Assembly: GCF_000003815.2 (NCBI RefSeq)
Contig: NW_023365703.1
Coordinates: 125,188-189,187 of the forward strand
Direction: 5' to 3'
DNA: 64,000 bases
Source of the DNA: Branchiostoma floridae
Lineage: Eukaryota > Chordata > Leptocardii > Amphioxiformes > Branchiostomatidae
The notes under the pieces were generated by a model. The model saw only the letters and a program-made list of their open reading frames with translations, was not told the origin of the DNA and did not search any database. Position 1 is the stretch's first letter, and every line of letters begins with the position of its first letter. Of this stretch, positions 1 to 11,672 are shown piece after piece. The position numbers and the translations under genes are program-made.

Positions 1-640
1 AAGAATAAAGATTATCCGCTGATACCTATCAGTACGAATCTCTATGAGTATCAAATCTAAAGCCTGGACAGGAAACCTTTGATCGTCACATTGACCTGAA
101 ATCTTTATGGATATCAGAAGATCGACCTCGCACCTTCAACAAATAGTGTCAATCTTTTCGAGCAAAGAATTCATCTTTTTTTTTTCCATTTGATTATACA
201 AATAAGGTCTTGATATCTTATTCAAAGGGCACAATTCCAAAGTATGAAAGTCTTATTGTAGCAGAGAAGGCCATTTTAGTGTTCCCTGAATAAGTATGTA
301 AATATTTAGCAAAGTTGCATGATTTATGTCTAATAATGTACACCTTCACTAAGCTTCATAATGCTGTATATTTTCCCACCATTCCCATCATGTACAAAGA
401 AACAAATAATACTTAACATAATTAGTTAGTGTTTGAAGCCTACACCTTAAATGCAATATGTTTTTCGTACTTGGTGCCATCCATAATATCTAGATGTCGA
501 CAAAAATATGATGTGCAAATGTAGGTGATGAAACATCGCTTGGTCTGCAATATCGCCTCACCTTTGTCATTATGCACCAAAGCTACAAATATACAAACAT
601 CTCGATCATGAAATTTAAATTTAGATATTTGTCATATCAA
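1..640. repeat. fragment of dispersed family A, otherwise unassigned
   Basis: No gene is visible. The stretch around 55-110 (core CCTGGACAGGAAA) recurs near 16,280 and 18,350, so it belongs to the same large dispersed family (family A here) that carries the satellite and the promoter module. The rest is AT-rich and I see no other feature in it. Confidence 0.5.
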
Positions 641-1735
641 TGCTTGCCGGTACCATTACGTGCATGATTATTACCGGTCCCTTTCTGTCCTTTCTCACGG
701 GCTAAGATGTATTTAAGTATTACAAGAAACACGTCACATTGTGTTGCCTGTTCTATCTTAATTATCAACAATTTCCACACGTTAACTTTGACAGCTTGAA
801 TAATGATGTTTGCCCGTATACCATCTACTCTATTGATGTGCAGAAGATGTTTACCGTTCACACGACCCTTTCTGCCCTTTCTCACGGTATAAGAAGTAGT
901 TGCGTAAGAGACTCCCATTGTGTTGCCTGTATTATCTTAATTAGCTTTAATTTTCACACGTTAACTTTGACAGCCTGAATAATAATGATTGCCGGTATAC
1001 CATCTTATCTATTGTTGTACAGAAGAAGTTTGCCGTTCACACGAACCTTTCTGCCCTTTCTCACGGTGTAAGGTGTAGTTACGTAAGAGACTTGCATTAA
1101 GTTCTCTGCACTACCTTAATTAGCTACAATTTTACATGTCAACTTTGACAGCTTGAATAATGATGTTTGCCCGTATACCATCTACTCTATTGATGTGCAG
1201 AAGGTGCTTGCCGTTCACACGACCCTTTCTGCCCTTTCTCACGGTCTAAGAAGTAGATGCGTAAGATACTCGCATTAAGTTCTCTGTAATGTCTTAATTA
1301 CCTATAATTTTCACACGTTAACTTTGACAGCTTGAATAATGATGTTTGCCCGTATACCATCTACTCTATTGATGTGCAGAAGATGTTTGCCGTTCACACG
1401 ACCCTTTCTGCCCTTTCTCACGGTCTAAGATGTAGTTACGTAAGAGACTCATATTATAGTGCCTGTGCTATCTTAATTAGCCAAGATTTTCACATGTCAA
1501 CTTTGAGAGCTTGATTAGTGATCTTTGGCCGTATATTATCTACTCTATTGATGTGCAGAAGATGTTTGTAGTTCACACGACACTTTCTGCCCTTTCTCAC
1601 GGTCTAAGAAGTACACGTAGATACGTCAGAGATTTTCACATGTCAACTTTGAGTATTTATGTCTGCAAATTTACAATCTAATGAATCGTTTTGCAGAAGA
1701 TTTTTGTCGTTTGTCTTTCTATCCGCCCCCAACGT
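640..1735 (+). repeat. 180-bp satellite array, about six monomers
   Basis: The phrase around GAATAATGATGTTTGCC recurs at about 799, 979, 1,157, 1,336 and 1,515, a spacing near 179 bp. Each monomer has a core TTCACACGACCCTTTCTGCC followed by a block with GTTACGTAAGAGACTC. Monomers diverge by roughly 5-15 percent. Short open frames on both strands only reflect the repeat. Isolated or paired monomers of the same family occur elsewhere in the window, in both orientations. Confidence 0.9.
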
Positions 1736-2960
1736 GTAAAATGCATTAAATTGAACTCTAATCTCATAGTAAAACTTTACAAGAAAATCTAACATAACTT
1801 TACAAATAATATCCGAAAGTTAACGTCAACATGTGTTAGAGAATTTTCTGACATATAAACATGACATTTTCAAGCCTGCTGTGAGGGCAGTAAGTCGGCC
1901 AAAAAGTCCAAATGTTTCACTAGGCTGCGGCAAAAAAAGTTAAAACGGGCAGACAAGCAAGGGTACAACTACTAAAAAGCAGTTGAAAGTCTGAAATTTA
2001 TGTTTTTTTTTAATAAGTGGACACAACATTCTATCTGAATTTCCTTTTATTATCTAAATCCCTGATGATACCATTTATTTTAATTGTTGAGCTGAAGTGA
2101 CCTAGTAAAACAACAAAGCAAAATCCTTTAAAATGCTTTTCAAAGTTTTGATTTTGCTTCTCAAACGTTTAGGTAGAAGTAGAGTAAATCATTGGCATTT
2201 CTAGAGAGCAGAATTATATATTATATAAAATGCTTGTCGTGAAAGTGGCTGTGTGTGTTTGTTGGGTCAGAACTACCTCGAGAACTAAAATGATCTAATA
2301 GATACTCACTAACTCACATACTCACGAAAATTAGGCGAGCAACATACCAATATAGCATATTCGTGAAGCCGCACGAGCAGCGCCCCGAGGTGCCGATGAG
2401 TTAAAATGAAAATGAGGGCAAAACAAATGTCGCACATTTTGTACAGCTACGAAAACATCTTAAACCACTATGATATAGCGGTAGGGAGGCACGCGATTGT
2501 ATATTTATCAGCAGCATAGGAATCAAAGAGGTTTGACACTGGCTTTGAAAAAAACAAGCTTCTAAATTTATATTGGCGGGTTCATTCCAGATCGTTCCAC
2601 CAAAGTTATGTAAAATACTCGGAAAACTTTTATATAAGTCGTACATTTACTAGTGAAAATGATGCCCACAGACGTCAAAAGGTATGCAGGTATAACAGAA
2701 TTGAAAGATGAATATGAACAAGACAGGTGACTGATACTTACAGGTATGTTATGTTGTCGTTGTCTCAGCGCGCTGTCTTCTCTCCGAATGTAGGGACGAT
2801 TTGGGTGATCTGCGAATAAATAAATTGGATATATATAACCGTCATGCTAACCAGTGATTTGATTGGACACGTTTCACATCCTTTCTACTCGGTTGGTTAG
2901 ATAAGATGCAGATATACTAATTTAAAATAACGGGTATATCATTTACATAAACGGCCACAC
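1735..2960. repeat. family A body, copy 1
   Basis: Follows the satellite in the same order seen in the other copies: a GCTGAAGTGACCTAG phrase near 2,090, a TTCTCAAACGTTTAG phrase near 2,160, then the promoter-like module at 2,733-2,870. No coding sequence is seen. Confidence 0.55.
2733..2870 (-). promoter_or_regulatory. promoter/exon-1/splice-donor module, copy 1
   Basis: On the minus strand: CCAAT at 2,862-2,866, a TATA-like run near 2,830, a GGAGAGAAGACAG exon core, then ACATACCTGTAAGTAT, a near-consensus 5' splice site (GTAAGT = 2,736-2,741). No ATG in a useful context lies in the exon, so it would be a 5' UTR exon. It is shared with six other places in the window; activity is inferred. 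Confidence 0.5.
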
Positions 2961-3969
2961 CTCTAGAGCAGTACACTCATTACTTTCCCAATGTGGTTAG
3001 AATACAATCATGAATTTAAGTTAACTTTATTTTGGATAGTATGATATCAATAAACTGTGCTTATCTTCTCTTTAAAGCTGCGGGGACTCTGGTCAGAATG
3101 TCGTTTATTACATGCCATCCCACTGAACAGTCAAGCATATTATATAAGAACACAAGACAGTACAGGATACAAGACAGCCCTTTGTCGCTATGTGTTCACT
3201 CTTTGAATGGTTTTGAGGAGTTTTAAACCTGTATGTTGTAAAGTCCATCTTTGAATATTTTTAAAGAGGATACCTAACTGAAGCTCCACATCATTAGGAA
3301 CCTTATTTGGGCCTGAACATTTGACAGAATACTAAACGAATTCCATCGATAGAATAACTATTGTTTCCGCTCTTGGTGTTTTTAAATAGTTTTTAGTCAT
3401 ACTTCTACCTTTAAAATTTCCCATCATTAGGCTGGAAGTAACACTTTCTCGATATGTTGGGTTGCAGATCGAAGATCTACAGAACGCAATGGGGAAAGGG
3501 GGTGACTTTGTCCGGGCTACAGGCCCGTAATGATAATGATGATGAGCAAATATTGAATTAAAAACGCAGATACGGTGCTTGTATGCAGCAGTTTAGACAG
3601 ATACCTAGTGCTTAGGCAATGTAATAGGTTTAATCTTAATTACAATAAAAGAAACAGAGGAAAAATCTACTTTCTGCACTGTGTCATGCATTGCACAGTG
3701 CGGCTTGATTTATCTTTATGGGAATTTGGAGCGTGACATTGGCAAGATACATTAACACCTCAAAGAGGGAATCAACGGTGCAGTGCCCTCAGAGCTGCGA
3801 AATAATCTTTAAAACAGTACAAATATATGGTCGACAAACGTATTGCTTTCAAATGAGGTATTATAATTAGTAATTAGTTAACATCCAAGTTAATTAGATT
3901 AAGCGAACAGATTAACGTTATGACAGGCCTCCTTTTCTATTTCTTAACCATTGTTTCAACATTAATCAT

Positions 3970-4290
3970 AACAATCATGAAATGCAGCCTTTTTTGCCCT
4001 TCCCCATGATGCAAGGTGCAGTTACGTAAGAGGACCACTTAAAGTTGCCTGTGAGGTTTTAAATAGCTGCCTTTTTTACACGTTAACTTTGACAGATTGA
4101 ATAATGATGTTTGCTTGTACGATCCGATTTACCAACGATCTTTACATGTCAACTTTGACAAATCTAACATTAATGGTTTTGTCGGATATTATCTGGTCCT
4201 TTGTTGTGCCATTGGTTTCTTTGCCGTTCATATGACCCTTACTGCCCTTTCCCACAATGTAAGGTGCCATTAAGTAAGCAACATGTTAAC
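3970..4290 (+). repeat. satellite monomers, left arm of palindrome 1
   Basis: Two diverged monomers of the 180-bp satellite. GTTACGTAAGAG is at about 4,020 and the TTCATATGACCCTTACTGCC core is near 4,225. Confidence 0.75.
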
Positions 4291-4895
4291 AATTGAATGG
4301 TATGATAACGTTTCAAAAAACCTAAAAGTTCTCTAACAACTTATCATCAAAATATTTGACGTTTTCTAAGCTGAAATGGCCTAGAAAAATGTCCTATTTA
4401 CGCAAACAGTATTCACAGTTCTGCCTTTGCAGTTTTTAAAAACGTTTAGCTAAAGCAGTAAAGTAAAAGAAAATGACGTGAGACAAAGGAGAACAGCGTA
4501 TGACTATGCCACGATATTCACTTTCCCTTCCTTGCCTCCTTTCCAAAAAACTTTTAATAATTCCTATCATATTGCTTGACAGTACAACGATACGGTGTCA
4601 GTGTTAGCTAAAACATGACGTCACGACATATGATTCAGGCGGACGACCCGCCCAACCAACCAGCTTGAGCCTTGAGCCAGCCCGAGGTCTGAAATCATAA
4701 AGACGGGGAAAAATTCCCTCACCTCGAAAAAACGGCTAAAATTTCTAAAATGCCGTTTTAGTAAGGCTGATGGGTGAATCATCAGTGGTATCGGTTGAAA
4801 TAAGCACAAAACCAGCCGGTAACAATGATACCGAAACGCATTTTATAATGTTGCAAGTATGACGGTGTGGAGAAAAGTTACTATAGAGAAGACAG

Positions 4896-4995
4896 ATACT
4901 TACAGGTATGTTTTCTTGTCGACGAAGTCGGTCGTGCCAGCTAGCTGTCCACCTCCCGACTGTACAGACCGGGTGATCAGTCTATAATTATCATG
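4896..4995 (-). promoter_or_regulatory. promoter/exon-1/splice-donor module, copy 2
   Basis: Minus strand: TTATAGA TATA-like box near 4,980, ACAGTCGGGAG exon core, CGACTTCGTCGAC, then ACATACCTGTAAGTAT (GTAAGT = 4,898-4,903). It lies in the centre of palindrome 1. Confidence 0.5.
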
Positions 4996-5169
4996 AATCG
5001 GTGCGTACACGTAACTAAGATCGAAGATTGTGATTCGCCAAATTCACCGAAAATCACTCACATAATTTGCCTTGTTACTCGACTTTCAAGGTTGGCCTGC
5101 GTTGTGGTTGGTTGAAATATTAGAGATTATTCGTGTGTGATAATGGTAGCTTTTGTTGATAAAGCGATT

Positions 5170-5400
5170 TGATTGCTCACTTCAGTGCACCTTACATGGT
5201 GGGAAAGGTCCTAAAGGGTCGTGGGAACGACTAACATCTTCTATATAACAAGAGACAGTATTTTGGAAAACATCATTATTCACTCTGTCAACGTGTGAAA
5301 ACGACAGCTTAAGGCAACTTTAAGTGAGTCTCTTACGTAACTGCACCTTGCATCATGGGGGATGGTAGAAAGGGTCGTGTGAACGGTAAAATTATCCTGC
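5170..5400 (-). repeat. satellite monomers, right arm of palindrome 1
   Basis: Reverse-orientation satellite monomers with CTTACGTAAC at about 5,331 and the GGTCGTGTGAACGG core near 5,375. Confidence 0.75.
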
Positions 5401-6339
5401 ACATAATGACATCGTATGCTCAATAGGAAACATTTCAAAGTTTGCATTTCATGCTAATTTTGATTAATCTTGAAATGATGTTAAAATTCCAAGAGAGGGC
5501 TGAAACCTTGTTAAGGTGAGTCAGTTCGCTAAATCTAACTCAGAGGTTGTAATTACTAGTTAGGAATTATAGGCTGTCCTATCTCATTTGAAATAAAAAA
5601 GTTTCTGGATTATTTTGTGCCATACTGTTTCAAAAGTTTTAAGTAGCTGTGGTAAGCACTGTTGTACATTCTTGCATCGAAATACTGCATTGGCTGTTGA
5701 TTTCCCCGTTTGAGGCGTCAATGTTTCTTGTCAATATGTCGCTCCAAATCCCCCTATATAAATTTTAGAATTCAAGCTGCACTGTGCATTGAAAGGAACA
5801 GAGCAGTAAGCAAGATTGAGCCTGTAACATTGCTTACGTGGGTATCTCTCTAGACTGTGCTGCATACAAGCACCATATCTGCGTTCTTCATTCAATTTGT
5901 GTTCATCATCAATATTATTGCGGGCCTGTAGCCGGAAAATGTCCACCCTCTCTTTCTAAACACCCCTTTCTCCATTGTGTTCGGTAGATCTTCGACCTAC
6001 AAGCCCACATCTTGAACAAGTGTTACTTCTAACTTTATGATGGGAATTAAATTCAAAAGGTGCATGTACGACTAAAAGACAAACAAACACTAAGAGAGGA
6101 AATAACTTGTAACCAAGTGTGTCACAAAGCCAGGCTACATACTGCTACAGGGGCCACAATGTCAGAATTATCCTCAAATTTATAGAAATTTAATATTTGC
6201 AAACAAACGTTATTCGGGTGAACGCCGCTTATGTTAAGAACATGTTTGGCTGCACCGCGACCGTCGTACGGCCCCGGAAAATCGTCGGCAATCCCTAACA
6301 ATCTTCAACCTGTAGCATTAACTTTTTGTTCAAAATTTG

Positions 6340-7293
6340 GTGGTAAGAAAAAAGCAGTTGTAAATTAATTTTGAAACGGCAAGACACATATATATTAGTA
6401 TTCTTCATTCTTCCTATCACAGTTCCTGACCAAACTTTAAGTAGGTTATCCATTTTCGGTAGTTTTTTTTATCAAAATCTAGTTCTTCGAACTTTTTTCT
6501 TGTCGAAGGAAAAGTGTAGACACCTAATTAGTTTGTCTGGCCAGTGAACATCAAGCGGTTTGTCTTTTCCCCCTTTATATCCTCCGATCCACATGGCCTC
6601 CGTTTTCTTTTTACTTGCCTGTAGCTCGGAGAATTGGCCTAATGTTTCTATTGTAGCCAGCGTCTTGTCAAGGTTACATTGTTTGCGAAAGTTGTCGTGT
6701 CATAAGGTTATTTGTTATCTGATTATTTATACTTATTCCTTCTATGCTTGTGTCCGAGCGCAATTTACATGCTAGTAATTCTAGGCCTAGTATAAACAGG
6801 AGACCAGAGAGCGGGTTCCCTGCCTTACTCCGCGTTTCAACGTGAACCAGTCTGAAGTAAAACCATTACTGATTACACAACTACAAGAGTTTTTGTATAG
6901 AACCGATACCCATCGTCTGAAAACTGGTCATTTAAAAGTCATGAGGGCCTTTTCCAAATAACCCCATTCCAAAGTATCAAAAGCCTTTCTAAAATCAACG
7001 AATAAGGTAATACCGGGAGTTTGTGTTCTTTCAGTCTCATGGATTATATCCCAGATGCGTCTTATGTTACTGCCAATGTATCTTCCTTTTAAATATCCTA
7101 TTTGGTTCTCATGTATAATAGATGGTAATACGGGTTCCAGGCGTAGAGCTAAATATTTAGCCCGGATTTTGTAGTCTGTATTTAAGAGCGCAATAGGTCT
7201 CCAGCTTTCGAGTTTTCTACAGTCACCTTGTTTTGGAAGAAGGCGGATGATCCCTCGTTTCTGTGGTATTGCTAATTCTCCCCCCACAATTGT
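6340..7293 (-). pseudogene. reverse transcriptase part of LINE copy 1
   Basis: Reading from 7,293 downwards: GGELAIPQKRG, WRPIALLNTDYKI, a fingers/palm segment and FVDFRKAFDT (first catalytic Asp), then a stop after ALMTFK at about 6,928. Beyond it the family sequence continues through GFTSDWFTLKRGVRQG and, after a frameshift, PLSGLLFILGLELLA. Where the catalytic YADD should be (near 6,700) only YD followed by TTTF remains, so a short deletion removed part of the active site. TEAMWIGG.KGGKDKP and GVYTFPSTRKK follow to about 6,380. Non-functional. Confidence 0.8.
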
Positions 7294-7335
7294 AATTGCA
7301 CAAAACTGATGAATTGGCAACTGTGATTGACACTT

Positions 7336-8549
7336 TTTTTTTTTTTTCTTCCTGATTCCGTGTTCGTCACGGCACTTTATTACATGTCACAGAAAGCTGT
7401 ACAATGTGTAGCTTATATCATATTTCTAAGAATACATTCTGATTTGAAAATTTTCACAATGATTTCTGCATCTTGACATAGTGAATTCGGGGATGACACT
7501 GTAGACTTATATTTTACAATGGATAGTTTCGCAACTAGCAGCAGTTCATTGATGTACCGAAACTTGTTTAACATATGAGGGTTGTATCCAAAAATATTGT
7601 CATGTACAGTGAGAGATATGGAATAACTAAACAAACTTTCCACATAATCCCATAATGGTTTAACAATTTTACAGTCAAAGAAAAAAATGTTCTATATATT
7701 CTATAATATCGCAAAAAATACACTTATTATTTTCTACAATTCTCATCTTATGCAACAATATTTTGGTCGGATAAATATTATGCAAGATCTTCCATTGCAA
7801 ACTAATAAGTTTGGGTTCTTTAGTGGTCAAGAAGGGAGATTTCCATAGTACATGCCAAGAAATGGAACGAAAATCGTACATAGGAAATCGTTTCTCCCAG
7901 AAATTCTGTGAGACTGGGACTGCTTGGTATTGCATGATACAGAAATTCTTAAAGAAGATAGAGTCTAGTAAGCGGATGTCTTTACCACAAAGTTTGATAC
8001 TAGGAGATTCTTCGTTGTCTAATCGAGAAACACCTTTCCATTGTTTGGGAATTGAATTGATTAAAGCATGATACTGTAGTAATACATGTGCATCATTACC
8101 AACAATAGCTTTTACATCATCAAAAGATATAAAGTTACCCTGATCATCCACAATATCATTTACATAAAGAATATGTCGTCTAATCCATTTCTTAAAATAA
8201 AGCATATTGCCCTTGTAACTTATACAAGCATTGTTCCATAACAATTGCCAATTCACTTGATTTACCTCAATATCATTGACATTCTGTACAGGTTTCATTT
8301 CATACCAAGTAAGTATGAGTTTACGGTAATAGAGAGGTAAGGGCAACAGTGAATCTTTAGATGACACATGGACTGCCGAGCAGTTATGTCTCAATATACA
8401 AAGATCAGGTCCTAACTTCTTAAAATAATACAGTTGTATCTTCTTCCATGTAGGAGTAGGAGTTTCACTACCGGATAAAAATTTTTTTATCGATCGTAAT
8501 AAACAACATTTGTGCATTATTCTTATATCTATCATTTTCAATCCTCCAA
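7336..8549 (-). mobile_element. L1/Tx1-type LINE, copy 2, 5'-truncated, with poly(A) and 13-bp TSD
   Basis: A minus-strand insertion flanked by GTGATTGACACTT at 7,323-7,335 and 8,550-8,562. A T-rich run starts at 7,336 (the poly(A) tail on the minus strand) and AATAAA lies at about 7,376-7,381 in the short 3' UTR. Only the C-terminal third of ORF2 is present. The target sits inside the CR1-like endonuclease frame, so this is the younger insertion. Confidence 0.9.
7413..8549 (-). pseudogene. C-terminal domain of L1/Tx1 ORF2, one frameshift
   Basis: Begins GGLKMIDIRIMHKCCLL, has the QWKILHNIYPTK region and a Cys/His knuckle C..C....EHFF, as in ORF2 C-termini of this family. A one-base gain in a T run near 7,680 shifts the frame after EHFF; the family sequence resumes as DCKIVKPLWDYVESLFS and ends at the stop at 7,413. 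Apart from this slip it is open over about 380 codons, so it is a recent copy. The C-terminal knuckle is thought to bind RNA in L1-like elements (family knowledge). Truncated, hence not autonomous. Confidence 0.85.
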
Positions 8550-8562
8550 GTGATTGACACTT

Positions 8563-9091
8563 ATAAACCAGACATACTAGCGGGCACAGAGTCATGGCTC
8601 AATGAAAACATATCAAGCAGCGAAATATTCCCTGACAGCTATATAGTTCACCGTAAAGGCAGACAAACTGGCCCAGGAGGTGGTTATTTCAGGCAAACAG
8701 GGATGATCTGATTGTCACCCACAGACCAGATCTAGACACAGACTGTGAGTTCATTTGGACACAAACCCAACTTGCAGGAAAGAAGCCGCTTATGATTGGT
8801 ACATACTACAGACCTCCATCGGACCAGGGTAATAGTTTGGGTGAACTTGACAGCTCTATAAATAAAATGGGAACTAAGATAAACTCCGACAATGTAATCA
8901 TTCTTGGAGATTTCAACACCCATGCTATTAATTGGGATGCCATCACAACATACAACGCTCAGAACCATACAGAGCAGGCACAGAAACTACTACACCTAGT
9001 GGATAACCATGGGCTAGTCCAAACAGTTCAGGAACCAACTAGAAAATGTAATATTTTGGACCTGGTCTTTGTTTCAATAACCCAAACATAA
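8563..9091 (+). pseudogene. CR1-like endonuclease fragment
   Basis: An AP-endonuclease-like domain that nicks the target in CR1-type elements. Visible: PDILAGTESWLNE just after the target duplication, then GTYYRPP, NVIILGDFNTHAINWD and CNILDLVFVS. One frameshift lies near 8,690. It joins directly to non-homologous C-terminal sequence, so about 400 codons including the reverse transcriptase are deleted. Confidence 0.8.
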
Positions 9092-9451
9092 TTAAAAAAA
9101 ACACAGCAGTTCCGGGATTAAGTGACCATGACATGGATCTAGTGGACGTTAACTTGGCACCCAAACAAAACAAAAAACCAAAAAGGAGTGTACATTCGCA
9201 CGAAATCTGACGAGCCGGCTATCCAGAATGACCTTGAGGACTATGCAACAAACTTTAACATGAAAACAAAAGACATGTCAGTGACACACACCATCAGAAA
9301 CGCAGCTTATTTTAACAGTTCAAGACATACCCAGGGCACTGAACAATAAATAATATATACAAAGAAAGACAAAGACTAACTGGAAAGGGCACAGAACCAA
9401 GCTGACAAATTCTGTACAAACAACTACAACAGGGATGCTAGTGTTACCAAT

Positions 9452-9781
9452 ATGAAAACAGATCTGCAGTGGACATCACTTGAAGACAGAAGGAAAATGT
9501 CCAGACCTTGCATGATGTACAAAATGACCAATAAACTGGTGGACGTACCGACTTTTAAGTATCTTATACCAGCCCAAAAAAGAACAAGAAACAGTCATGA
9601 TTTCAAGTACCAGAGTTACCAGCCTAGGATTGATGTGTTTAAGAATTCGTATTTTCCCAGAACTATCGTAGAGTGGAATTTTTTATCACCAAGCACAGTA
9701 GGGGCATCTTCTCTGGATAGTTTCAAAGAACGCTTGCAGATAGATGTGCAAGGGTTGGGTGTGACGGGTCCTTCGGTGTAA
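9452..9781 (+). pseudogene. CR1-like ORF2 C-terminal fragment
   Basis: An open frame of 109 codons with wording typical of the C-terminus of CR1/L2-type polymerases: LQWTSLEDRR, MMYKMTNKLV, RTRNSHDFKYQ, FFPRT-like YFPRTIVEWN and DSFKERLQ. It ends shortly before the ATACAG tail at 9,855-9,876. The starting ATG is accidental; this is the remaining end of a deleted ORF. Confidence 0.75.
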
Positions 9782-9876
9782 TATAACCAGCTGCAGCCGC
9801 GCCGCGTGTCTGCGAAGCTGGTGTGTTACGCCGAAGGGCGGTTATACCGGCTATATTGATACAGATACAGATACAG

Positions 9877-10612
9877 TGTTAAAATAGTCGACGATTTCAT
9901 TTCTAATCTTGCCCCAAAAGTATAAAAGAAACTTAAACGATAGACCGTCTGTCCCCGGTGATCTATTTTAAATTTCTTCTTTGCCATCTGTTTTAGAGCT
10001 GCAAGTGCTTCTTCGACCGTTATATTCCATTCACAATTATCTCGTTGGTCTCCAGTTAGTTGGTTGATTTCGTTATTTGTGAGGAATTCTTCAAACTTTG
10101 GGTCATGAGGAGTTGTTTCTTTTGATGTATACATTGATTCCAAAAATCGTTTCCCTTGATCCAAAATCTTACCTGGATCCGTGATAACTGAGTTATTGTC
10201 TGTCAATAGCTCAATAGTGCCTTTTTTTCTTAATTCCTTTTTTTCTAGGTTTAAAAAGTATTCGGTGCTTTTTTTACCGTTCTCGTGCCAACGACATCGG
10301 CTTTTGACGATGGATTCTTTCAATTTTAAATGTCTAATCTCATCTAACTTTTCTTTAGCGCGGTTGTACTTACACTAATTTTCCTGGCATGGAGTTGACT
10401 CATATTGTTGAAGGTAGAAGTTTGTTTGCTTTCCTGCTGTAAACTCGTCTTTTTTTCTCTTCTTTGCTTTCATTTTAGAATATTACATGCTAAAAGACCT
10501 AATTTCTATTTTTATCAAGTCCAATAGAAGTCTTTTATCCTCTATTTGGGCATATTTCGCACGGGCGTCAACGATTTTGAGTTTCATCGTATGAGTACAT
10601 GTCTTATCATTA
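9877..10612 (-). pseudogene. LINE copy 1, linker and start of reverse transcriptase
   Basis: Reading from 10,612 down: KYAQIEDKRLLLDLIKIE, then RWHENGKKSTEYFLNLEKK (near 10,270), the LLTDNNSVITDP block, VEEALAALKQM, and after a one-base frameshift SPGTDGLSFKF, the conserved entry to the polymerase. It ends ...EIVDYFNT at 9,881, where the CR1-like element begins. Confidence 0.8.
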
Positions 10613-11669
10613 CCTCCATGAAATGTCATGGAGATTATATTTTACCCTACGTTTGTCTGTCTGTCTGTCTGTCTGTGTGTGTGTGTGTAAACAAGATAAC
10701 TCAAGAACGGCTGTGTGGATTGGTTTCCTACTTGGTATGTTGGTGGAATGTGATGAAAGCTAGAAATTCTTAGATTTTGGGCCCCCTAGCGGCTTCCCTT
10801 GGTACTGAAGTGCAAATTTCGGTTTTGCTATATTGTGTTCTGAACACGCTATTGTCACGATTTTTTCATATTCAATAGCTCTTGTGCTCAGGAATAAGTG
10901 ACATAAGTTTGGTCCCCCTAGCAGGATAGCAGGGGCATTTTTGTTAAAAACGTCTGAAGACGATAACTCAAGAAAGGAACAACGGACTTTTATGATTTTT
11001 GGTATGTAGGTACCTTAGACAATGTTGTACAAGATATAATACTAGTTATGCAAAATAGGAGCACATTTGCATAATTAATGAGAATATTCTATCACCGCAG
11101 TTTTTCGATGTATATCTTATCCCGGACGTGATATGGTCTTGACATTTGGGTGGTAGATAACTTTCAGGGTCATGAAAAAGTGGGGCAAGTTTCAGCTCAC
11201 TCCCTAACATCAGAACTGCAGGGGCGTTTTTGTCAAGACATTCCAAAGAGGATAACTGCAGAGAGGATAGATGGATTGCCATTATATTACGCATGCGGGT
11301 ACCTTAGGCAAAGATGTTCATAATGATATACATGTCATGCAAATGAGGACTTAATTTGCATAATTAATGAGGAAATTGTTTAATTCCATTGTTTTCAATA
11401 CCTTGTCTTCAATAAATGTAACACATGGTAATTATGATAGGTGGAATATAAGCAGATACCAAATATGATAATGAAGAACTTGTTTACATAAATAATGTAA
11501 AAATTTCAAAACAACTTTATGATTAATGATGGGAATTTCATTATTGTGCCATGTGTACGTTAGTCAATGATGAACAAAACCATACATAAATAATGTTAAT
11601 GTATGGAATTGCATGGAATTTACAAAAGCTCTAAATATTTCATGGATGTATGAGGTCGCCAAACTCTAG
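10613..11669. mobile_element. dispersed 1,057-bp non-coding element (family B), TTA target duplication
   Basis: Inserted into LINE copy 1. TTA is duplicated at 10,610-10,612 and 11,670-11,672, and removing the element plus one TTA joins the LINE frame cleanly. Ends are CCTCCATG... and ...AACTCTAG. It contains a GTCT/GT microsatellite at 10,653-10,690, ATAACTCAAGAACGGC, and paired phrases on ATGCAAAT.AGG / TTTGCATAATTAATGAGG. No ORF. A CTAG end next to T also suits a Helitron-like insertion between A and T; the superfamily is open. Other copies: 18,785-19,592, 31,565-31,925 and (inverted) 33,880-34,600. Confidence 0.8.
10653..10690. repeat. (GTCT)n(GT)n microsatellite
   Basis: Simple repeat inside the family B element. 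Confidence 0.95.
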
Positions 11670-11672
11670 TTA

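Larger units (their letters stand above)
3270..6180. repeat. palindrome 1, about 2.9 kb
   Basis: The left arm 3,270-4,300 reads as the reverse complement of 5,165-6,180. Matching pairs include the blocks near 3,470/5,990 (ATCGAAGATCTAC), 3,570/5,870 and 3,750/5,700, and satellite monomers at 3,970-4,290 and 5,170-5,400 in opposite orientation. Arms are roughly 75-80 percent identical by eye. The centre (about 4,300-5,160) is a single-orientation family A segment. Confidence 0.8.
7294..9876 (+). mobile_element. CR1-like LINE, 5'-truncated and internally deleted
   Basis: Plus-strand element inserted into LINE copy 1. It starts inside the endonuclease at 7,294, is interrupted at 7,336-8,549 by a second L1/Tx1 copy, and resumes at 8,550. 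The endonuclease part has TESWLNE, YRPP (near 8,805), ILGDFN (near 8,900) and a LDLVF end. The whole reverse transcriptase core is missing; the reading picks up at 9,452 in the C-terminal part. The 3' end (9,800-9,876) is GC-rich and finishes in repeated ATACAG. Removing it restores the host LINE frame with almost no target duplication, as usual for CR1. Confidence 0.85.

Noticed and set aside
739-1514. Open frames of 60-93 codons on both strands
   Set aside because: They repeat with the satellite and lie in several frames; no domain or splice context.
640-1735. Regular direct repeats that could suggest a CRISPR array
   Set aside because: The repeat is the whole 180-bp monomer, there are no unique spacers of fixed length, and the genome is eukaryotic.
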